64,000 nt of DNA from Streptomyces olivaceoviridis (lineage in GTDB: Bacteria; Actinomycetota; Actinomycetes; Streptomycetales; Streptomycetaceae), in contig NZ_BMUI01000005.1 in NCBI RefSeq assembly GCF_014650115.1, forward strand, positions 124,001 through 188,000, written 5' to 3'. The notes under the pieces were generated by a model. The model did no database searches, had not been told where the DNA came from, and saw only the letters and a list, made by a program, of their open reading frames with translations. Every line of letters begins with the position of its first letter. Position 1 is the stretch's first letter. The position numbers were made by a program, and so were the translations under genes. Positions 58,617 through 64,000 of this stretch are shown here, piece by piece.

Positions 58617-59819
58617 ATGGCTACTGACATCAAGGGCACCGTCCATGCCGTCGAGGCGGTCGCCGTCATGGGACTGCTCCCCGCCCGGCCGCGGCTGCTC
58701 GCCCTGGGCGAGCCCACCCACGGTGAGGACACTCTGCTCGACCTGCGCAACGAGCTCTTCCGGCAGCTCGTCGAGCAGGAGGGCTACCGGACGATCGCGA
58801 TCGAGAGCGACTGCGTGAGGGGCCTGGTCGTGGACGACTACGTCACCTCGGGCACGGGCACGCTCGACGAGGTCATGGAGCGCGGTTTCAGCCACGGCTG
58901 GGGCACCTCCGCGGCCAACCGCGAGCTCGTGCGCTGGATGCGCGCCTACAACGACGGCCGGCCCGCGTCCGAGCGGCTCCGCTTCTCCGGTTTCGACGGC
59001 CCGTTGGAGATCACCGACGCCGCGAGTCCCCGCCAGGCCCTCACCGCGCTCCACGGCTACCTCGCGGCCTGGGTGGACGCGGAACTGCTCCCCTGCACGG
59101 GGGAGACACTCGACCGCCTGCTCGGCGCCGACGACCGGTGGACCGATCCCGCCGCGATGATGGACCCGGCCCGGTCCGTGGGGCAGTCCGCCGAGGCCGG
59201 TCAGCTGCGGCTGCTCGCCGACGATCTGGTGACGCTGCTCGACGCGCAGGCCCCGCACCTGATCACGGCGACCTCGCGGGAGGAGTGGGACCGGGCGCGT
59301 CTGTACGGGCGCACCGCCACCGGCCTGCTGCGCTACCACTACTGGATGGCCGACACCTCACCGGCCCGGATGACGCGGCTGTGCGCGCTGCGGGACGTGA
59401 TGATGGCTCAGAACCTCCTCGCCGTCGCGGCCCGGGGTCCGGCACTCCTCCACGCCCACAACTCCCATTTCCAGCGGGAGAAGAGCACGATGCAGATGTG
59501 GGAGGGTCCGGTGGAGTGGTGGAGCGCCGGTGCGCTGGTGAGCGCCGAACTCGGCGAGGAGTACGCCTTCGTGGCCACGGCCCTCGGCACGATCCGGCAC
59601 CGGGGAGTGGGCGCCCCGCCGCCGGGCACCCTCGAAGGACTCCTGTACGCGCTCCCGGAGGACCGCTGCGTCATCGACGTCCCCCGTCTGGTCACCGCCC
59701 TGGGCGACACGCGGCCCGTGCCCCGCGTGTCCCCATGGTTCGGCTACTCCCCGCTCGACCCGGCCCATCTGGCAGGCACCGACGGCATCGTGTTCGTCAG
59801 GGACGTCCCCCAGACCTGA
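58617..59819 (+). CDS. Erythromycin esterase-type hydrolase
   Basis: A 400-residue protein of the erythromycin esterase superfamily. LLALGEPTHGEDTLL holds the conserved Glu/His, TIAIESD the conserved Glu, GFDGP and LLHAHNSHFQREK the paired histidines of the active site, and SWFGY-type (SPWFGYSP) the C-terminal end. Ere enzymes open the macrolide ring by ester hydrolysis; many homologues have other, unknown substrates. The divergent tandem-MerR gene suggests drug- or metabolite-inducible control. Confidence 0.88.
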   Translation: MATDIKGTVHAVEAVAVMGLLPARPRLLALGEPTHGEDTLLDLRNELFRQLVEQEGYRTIAIESDCVRGLVVDDYVTSGTGTLDEVMERGFSHGWGTSAANRELVRWMRAYNDGRPASERLRFSGFDGPLEITDAASPRQALTALHGYLAAWVDAELLPCTGETLDRLLGADDRWTDPAAMMDPARSVGQSAEAGQLRLLADDLVTLLDAQAPHLITATSREEWDRARLYGRTATGLLRYHYWMADTSPARMTRLCALRDVMMAQNLLAVAARGPALLHAHNSHFQREKSTMQMWEGPVEWWSAGALVSAELGEEYAFVATALGTIRHRGVGAPPPGTLEGLLYALPEDRCVIDVPRLVTALGDTRPVPRVSPWFGYSPLDPAHLAGTDGIVFVRDVPQT

Positions 59820-60195
59820 CCCCCTGCCACGTGCGCCTACGGTCGCGGCACCCGTTGGCGAACGGCGGCGCGGGGTTGCGGGCCTCCCCGGCGACGTACT
59901 CGGCGAGCAAGCCGTTGCTGGGGCCAGCCGGTCAGTCCGAAGACGCGTGCACCCGCACGATGCCGTCGTTCTCGGCGGCGTGGGGTTGGATACGTCTTCC
60001 AAGGTCCGTCCCGTGACCCGGCTTCGCGGTTCCGAACGGTGACGGCTCGCTCGAGCACTCCATCTGTGCTGCGAGGTGGAGGACTTCAGCGGTTCTTCGG
60101 CGGGGAAGCGTCGCCGCTCGTGGGTGGGCGATGTGCGACAGCCGACCCCGCCCGACCGGAACGGCCGGCGCGGGCGGTGGGAGCGTCGGCATGGC
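59820..60195. other. Stretch without a supported gene
   Basis: 376 bp between the esterase and the recognisable end of the MFS pseudogene. It may contain the eroded 3' end of that gene on the minus strand. No other signal seen. Confidence 0.45.
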
Positions 60196-61187
60196 GTGGG
60201 GATGCGGTGCCGCGTCCGGGTGGGCCCGTCGGCCTCTGACCGGGCCGCGCGGGCCAGTGCGAGCAGCGACAGGGAGCCGACGAACGCGACGTAGAGGAGG
60301 CTGGTGGTCCGCAGGCCCCATGCCGGTGCCAGGAGGCCGGCCGCGAGGGCGGGAAGACTCAGCGCCGCATAGCTGACGACGTACACGGCCGAGAACACCT
60401 CCGCTCGTGACCGCGCGGAGGTGACCTCGCCGATGGCGCGGAGATTGCCGTTGCAGGTCAGGCCGACGTCCGACCCCGCCACGACGGCCCCGCACCCGTA
60501 GACGACCGGGGACGGCAGGGCGATGGCCACGGCCAGTCCTGCCGATCCCAGGGTCAGCAGGACGGCGCCCAGCAGCATGGCCCGCCGCACCGAGTGCCGG
60601 GCGGACCACACGCCGCCCACACCTCCGGCCAGGAACAGCGCGGCGATGTCGAGCCCGCCTGTGGCTGCCCAGGTGACGTGGAGGACACCGGCGACCACGG
60701 AGGGGGTCAGGGCGAGGAACAGCCCGGTGAGGGACCAGCCCGCCACGGGGGCGGGTACGGCGGCCGGGAGCCGGGCGGGATCCGCACCCTCGGGCGGAGC
60801 CGGATCGGCCCGCCCTTCGGCCGTGGGACCGTCTCGGAGAGGTATCACACCGCCACCGCGAGGAGCAGGAAGACGCAGGTGAGGACGGAGAAGACGTAGG
60901 TGTCCGGGTGGGCGACCGATTGGACCAGAAGTCCCACCACGGCGGCGCCGACGGCCAGGCCCGCGCTCGTTCCGACCGCCGTCACCGTGGTCCCCGCGTG
61001 CGGGCGCCCCACGAGGGAGAAATCGACGAGCCCGGCGGCCGGCCCTCCGAGGGGCGGTTCCGGTGGCGACGCCAGTCCCAGCGCTCCCGGTACAAGGGAT
61101 AGACCGGCGAGGGTGCGCTCGCGGTCGCCATCAGTACGACGGTGGTGACCGTCGGCACGCTGAAGGCGGCACGTCGGCTCGGACGAC
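60196..61187 (-). pseudogene. Decayed MFS transporter
   Basis: Minus-strand segments in different frames together resemble an MFS efflux protein: FSVPTVTTVVLMATASAPSP and YPLYRERWD (first helix), then after a deletion GTTVTAVGTSAGLAVGAAVV and YVFSVLTCVFLLLAVAV, an in-frame TGA (60845-60847) where WYL.ETVP is expected, then after another shift GWSLTGLFLALTPSVVAGVL through NLRAIGEVTSARSRAEVFSA and helices to LLALARAARSEAD. At least one large deletion, one stop and one frameshift, so not functional. Confidence 0.75.
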
Positions 61188-61243
61188 GAGGAGTGCGGCG
61201 ATGACGCGGCGGTCGCACCGCTTCGGGCCCGGCCGCTGCCGGG

Positions 61244-61882
61244 TCACCGCGGCCAGGGAGCGTCGTTGATGCGCTCGACCATGGACGCACGGCGGAATCC
61301 GGGGACGAAGTGTTCCAGGATGTCCGCGTTGATGGTGCCGTATGTGGTGTCGGGGCGGTCTTTGAGGCCGTCGAGGAATGCCAGCAAGAATTTCTTCTTG
61401 AAATCCCCGCGCGGATGAGCGGTGACGATCTCGTCCAGCTGGTCGCCTTCCAGTCTGTCCATGCCCCAGCCGATCGCGTCGGTCAGCACGCCGTAGTCGG
61501 TGGCGGCGATCTCGGGGCCCATGCGGCCGGGGATTTCCGGCGTCGGGTGCAGGGCTATCGCCAGCCAGACCACTTCGGCGGCGCTCTCGGAGAACCCGCG
61601 GTCGAGCAGGAACTTGCGCGCGTGGTCGGCGCCGTCCACCTCGAAGCGCTGTTGTGTGTCGGAGAACGGGATCAAGAGGCCCGTGTCATGGAACATCGCG
61701 GAGATGTAGAGCAGCTCGGGGTCGGGCCGGAGGTCCAGCTTCCGCGCGTGCAGGGAACCGAGGAGGAATACCCGCCGGGAGTGGTGGAAGATCAAGGGAT
61801 TCGTCCGCTCCCGGAGGAATTCCGTGGCCTCCGCGACAGCCGAGGTCTCGGGTATTTCCACGCCTGCGAGGATGTCGGTCAT
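61244..61882 (-). CDS. HD-domain protein (cyanamide hydratase/phosphohydrolase-like)
   Basis: A 212-residue protein with an HD metal-binding set: His in NPLIFHHSRRVF, the HD pair in SAMFHDTGLL, and a downstream Asp region (ATDYGVLTDAIGWG). The pattern resembles the cyanamide-hydratase-like HD group rather than GTPases or phosphodiesterases. It is divergent from a GlxA-type regulator (135 bp) that probably controls it. An inverted repeat GTGGAG/CTCCAC (61916-61939) lies between them. Confidence 0.88.
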   Translation of the reverse strand: MTDILAGVEIPETSAVAEATEFLRERTNPLIFHHSRRVFLLGSLHARKLDLRPDPELLYISAMFHDTGLLIPFSDTQQRFEVDGADHARKFLLDRGFSESAAEVVWLAIALHPTPEIPGRMGPEIAATDYGVLTDAIGWGMDRLEGDQLDEIVTAHPRGDFKKKFLLAFLDGLKDRPDTTYGTINADILEHFVPGFRRASMVERINDAPWPR

Positions 61883-62017
61883 GGTGTCCGTGCTTTCCGG
61901 TGCGATGTGCTACGAGTGGAGCGTGCGTCCGTTCTCCACGGTGCCGACCATGCGGCCTCCGGCGCCGCCTCGGTCCGGCCATGAACCACTCGGATCCAGT
62001 CACCTCAGGATGGCTCT

Positions 62018-62992
62018 GTGAGCTCCGACACGCATCGTGTAGCGATCCTCGTCTACGACGGGGTCAAACTGCTGGACGTCGCCGGCCCCGCCGAGGTCTT
62101 CGGGGAAGCGAATCTCCTCGGTGCCGACTACAGGATCGCCCTGATGTCGACGACGGGCGCCGATGTCGCCTCCTCGGTCGGCATGCGGATCGCCGTCGAC
62201 GGCAGCGCCGCCACGGAGCCGGACCCGGACACCTTCCTGGTGCCGGGCGGAGACGCCTACCCCAGGACCCCGGTCACGCGCGATCTGGTCGAAGCCGCCA
62301 GGGATCTGGCGGTCCGTTCCGGCCGGGTCGCCTCCGTGTGCTCCGGTGCCTTCGTCCTGGGCGCGACGGGCCTTCTGGACGGCAAGCGGGCGACCACCCA
62401 CTGGAAGATCGCGGGGGAACTCGCCGCCCGGCACCCGAAGACCCGCGTCGAACCCGACGCCATCTACGTGCGCGACGGCACCACGTACACCTCGGCGGGA
62501 GTCACCGCCGGCATCGACCTGGCGCGCGCCCTCGTGGAGGAGGATCACGGTCCCGACGTCAGCCGGGAGGTGGCCCGCTCCCTGGTGATGTACCTGCAAC
62601 GGGCGGGCGGCCAGTCGCAGTTCTCCGCTCCCCTGCAAGGGCCGCCGCCCCGGTCGCCCGCCCTGCGCAGGGTCGTCGACCTGGTCACCGCGGATCCCAC
62701 CGGCAACCACTCCCTCACCGAGCTCGCCGGGCACCTCCACCTCAGCACGCGCCACCTCACCGAGCTGTTCCGGGAGGAACTGGGCACCACGCCGGCCCGG
62801 TACGTCGAGTCGATCCGGTTCGACATCGCGAAGTCACTGCTCGACCAGGGGTACACCGCGACGCAGGCGGCCTCCCTGTCCGGCTTCCCCGGTTACGAGA
62901 GTCTCCGCCGCGTCTTCGCGCGGGAGTTGTCCATCTCCCCCGCCGCCTACCAGCGCCGGTTCGCCACCGCTCGCCGCGCACAGGCCGAGTAG
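62018..62992 (+). CDS. GlxA-type AraC regulator, second
   Basis: A 324-residue regulator with an N-terminal DJ-1/PfpI domain (VAILVYDGVKLLDVAGPAEV and SVCSGAFVLGATGLLDGKRA, here with the Cys kept) and a C-terminal AraC domain (LTELAGHLHLSTRHLTELF, TQAASLSGFPGYESLRRVF). The GTG has no ribosome site and CAGGAT ends 6 nt before it. It is divergent from the HD-domain gene. It resembles the regulator at 45 kb, but that one has Ser for the Cys. Confidence 0.92.
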   Translation: MSSDTHRVAILVYDGVKLLDVAGPAEVFGEANLLGADYRIALMSTTGADVASSVGMRIAVDGSAATEPDPDTFLVPGGDAYPRTPVTRDLVEAARDLAVRSGRVASVCSGAFVLGATGLLDGKRATTHWKIAGELAARHPKTRVEPDAIYVRDGTTYTSAGVTAGIDLARALVEEDHGPDVSREVARSLVMYLQRAGGQSQFSAPLQGPPPRSPALRRVVDLVTADPTGNHSLTELAGHLHLSTRHLTELFREELGTTPARYVESIRFDIAKSLLDQGYTATQAASLSGFPGYESLRRVFARELSISPAAYQRRFATARRAQAE

Positions 62993-63064
62993 CGGCCGAC
63001 CCGTACACGTCGAGGCCCCGGGCTCGGGCCTGCGTGCGTACGTCCGTGGCGAGGATGCCGGTGG

Positions 63065-63092
63065 TTGACGATTGAACGAACTCGTTTAAGAT
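63065..63092 (+). promoter_or_regulatory. Promoter with internal operator before wrbA-like gene
   Basis: -35 TTGACG (63065-63070), 16-bp spacer, -10 TAAGAT (63087-63092). A dyad TTGAACGA-AC-TCGTTTAA (63072-63089; 7 of 8 arm bases pair) fills the spacer and overlaps the -10, as for TetR-, MarR- or HxlR-type repressors of quinone/thiol stress genes. The 5' leader is about 97 nt. Confidence 0.6.
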
Positions 63093-63196
63093 TCACCTAT
63101 CGCGTCGATCAACGCGTCCGCACGGCACCCGTACCCCTGGGTGACCTGCGTCCGCCACGGCGCACCGCACGTATTCCCAGGATCGGAGACGACTCC

Positions 63197-63811
63197 ATGA
63201 CCACCCCTGTCCGCCTCGCCGTCATCTACTACTCCTCCACCGGCTTCTCGGCCGAGATCGCCAAGGAGATCTCGGAGGCGGCCGAGAAGGCGGGCGCCGA
63301 GGTGCGCCTGCTGAAGGCCGCCGAGCTGGCTCCGGAGGCCGCCATCGCCTCCAACCAGGCGTGGGCCGCCCACGCCGCGGAGAGCGCGGGCGTACCCGAG
63401 GCCACGACCGCCGACGTCGAGTGGGCGGACGCGATCGTCTTCGGCACCCCGACCCGCTTCGGCAACATCTCGTCGCAGCTCAAGCAGTTCATCGACACCC
63501 TCGGCGGCCTGTGGGCGCAGGGCAAGCTGGCCAACAAGGTCTACAGCGGCTTCGTGACCACCGCCACCGCGCACGGCGGCCAGGAGTCCACGCTGCTCGC
63601 CCTGTACAACTCCATCCACCACTTCGGCGGGATCATCGTGTCCCCCGGCTACACCGACCCCGTCAAGTTCGTCGACGGCAACCCGTACGGCACGTCGCAC
63701 GTCGACGCCCAGGGCAACAACCCGGTCGGCGAGCAGACCCGCAACGCGGCCCGTCACCAGGCCGAGCGTGTGGTCCAGGTCGCCGCCGCCCTGAAGGCCG
63801 GCCTCGCCTGA
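63197..63811 (+). CDS. wrbA: WrbA-type NAD(P)H:quinone oxidoreductase (flavodoxin fold)
   Basis: A 204-residue flavodoxin-fold FMN protein. VIYYSSTGFSAEIAKEI is the phosphate-binding loop, DAIVFGTPTRFGNISSQLKQF the second FMN contact, and SGFVTTATAHGGQESTLLAL the third. It reduces quinones by two electrons, avoiding semiquinone radicals. GGAGACG precedes the ATG. The single-gene unit has an operator in its promoter and a strong hairpin after its stop. Confidence 0.94.
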   Translation: MTTPVRLAVIYYSSTGFSAEIAKEISEAAEKAGAEVRLLKAAELAPEAAIASNQAWAAHAAESAGVPEATTADVEWADAIVFGTPTRFGNISSQLKQFIDTLGGLWAQGKLANKVYSGFVTTATAHGGQESTLLALYNSIHHFGGIIVSPGYTDPVKFVDGNPYGTSHVDAQGNNPVGEQTRNAARHQAERVVQVAAALKAGLA

Positions 63812-63856
63812 CACATCTGACGCGCGGCTTGCCACGTGTGAGCGCCGCGCGCGACC

Positions 63857-63894
63857 GGGCGTTCCTTCCACGAGATGTCGCGGAAGGAACGCCC
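63857..63894 (+). terminator. Hairpin terminator after wrbA-like gene
   Basis: GGGCGTTCCTTCC (63857-63869) pairs perfectly with GGAAGGAACGCCC (63882-63894) over 13 bp with a 12-nt loop, 45 nt after the stop. The last ~106 bp of the window show no feature. Confidence 0.7.
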
Positions 63895-64000
63895 TACGGC
63901 GTGGCGCAGTGAACACGCGTCCGCGGGTCCGTACGGCGTGAACGCGGTGGAGGGCCGGCCGCCCGGTGGCGTGGGGATCCGTACGGGAAGCCTGCCGCTG

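Overview
The window is chromosomal DNA of a high-GC actinomycete, almost certainly Streptomyces. The reasons are the very high GC, third codon positions nearly all G/C, frequent GTG starts, many apparently leaderless genes with TANNNT -10 boxes about 7 nt before the start codon, and the gene families present (ROK and GlxA/AraC regulators, tandem universal stress proteins, several P450s with private ferredoxins, a SpoIIE-type phosphatase). No rRNA, tRNA, CRISPR array or intact insertion sequence was seen. Scattered accessory genes and several decayed genes on the right fit a chromosome arm or other variable region; that placement is inference.

Layout. (1) 1-5.6 kb: two divergent operons. Leftward are a [3Fe-4S]-type ferredoxin, its FAD reductase, an acetoacetate-decarboxylase-like protein and an aldehyde dehydrogenase cut by the window edge. 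Rightward are a glutamine-synthetase-like gamma-glutamyl ligase and a cytochrome P450. Two almost identical GTTTG-N4-CAAAC operators sit at mirror-image promoters between them, so this looks like one co-regulated catabolic pathway for an amine-type substrate. (2) 5.7-9.4 kb: a type-B carboxylesterase, a broken AsnC-type regulator, a small protein, a protein with ten 11-residue repeats, and a DUF3291 remnant. (3) 9.4-13.9 kb: a GAF/phosphatase/kinase fusion, a STAS antagonist and a second PP2C phosphatase (partner-switching signalling). (4) 14-28.8 kb: a sugar locus with a GntR regulator, a complete CUT2-type ABC importer, an enolase-superfamily sugar-acid dehydratase, a divergent ROK regulator, and secreted GH27, GH95 and SGNH enzymes. 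(5) 28.9-29.3 kb: rifampin ADP-ribosyltransferase (Arr). (6) 29.4-41.7 kb: a dormancy/low-oxygen type island with a CBS-BON protein, a flavin split-barrel protein, two zinc alcohol dehydrogenases, four universal stress proteins, a SHOCT protein, phosphoketolase and an Acg-type nitroreductase. GGG-N7-GGCCC-like sites, often paired 20 bp apart, lie 40-110 bp before many of the starts.

(7) 42-45 kb: a second ferredoxin/reductase/P450 set, paralogous to the first. (8) 45-49.5 kb: a GlxA-type AraC regulator, a GAPDH, a TetX-like FAD monooxygenase behind four 11-bp-spaced direct repeats, and an SDR-fold protein lacking the catalytic Tyr. (9) 49.5-61.2 kb: a patchwork with decayed sulfonate-transporter genes, a Sir2 deacylase, a secreted protein with a class F sortase, two VOC proteins, a small P-loop protein, a methyltransferase pseudogene, a GNAT acetyltransferase, a tandem-MerR regulator divergent from an erythromycin-esterase-type hydrolase, and an MFS pseudogene. 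(10) 61.2-64 kb: an HD-domain protein, a second GlxA-type regulator and a WrbA-type flavodoxin with a promoter-embedded operator and a strong hairpin terminator.

The most interesting candidates for undescribed biology are the mirror-symmetric ligase/P450 locus at the left end, the tandem-box regulon across the stress island, the 11-bp direct-repeat array before the flavin monooxygenase, and the hendecad-repeat protein. All functions are read from sequence patterns and remembered family features; no database search was possible.
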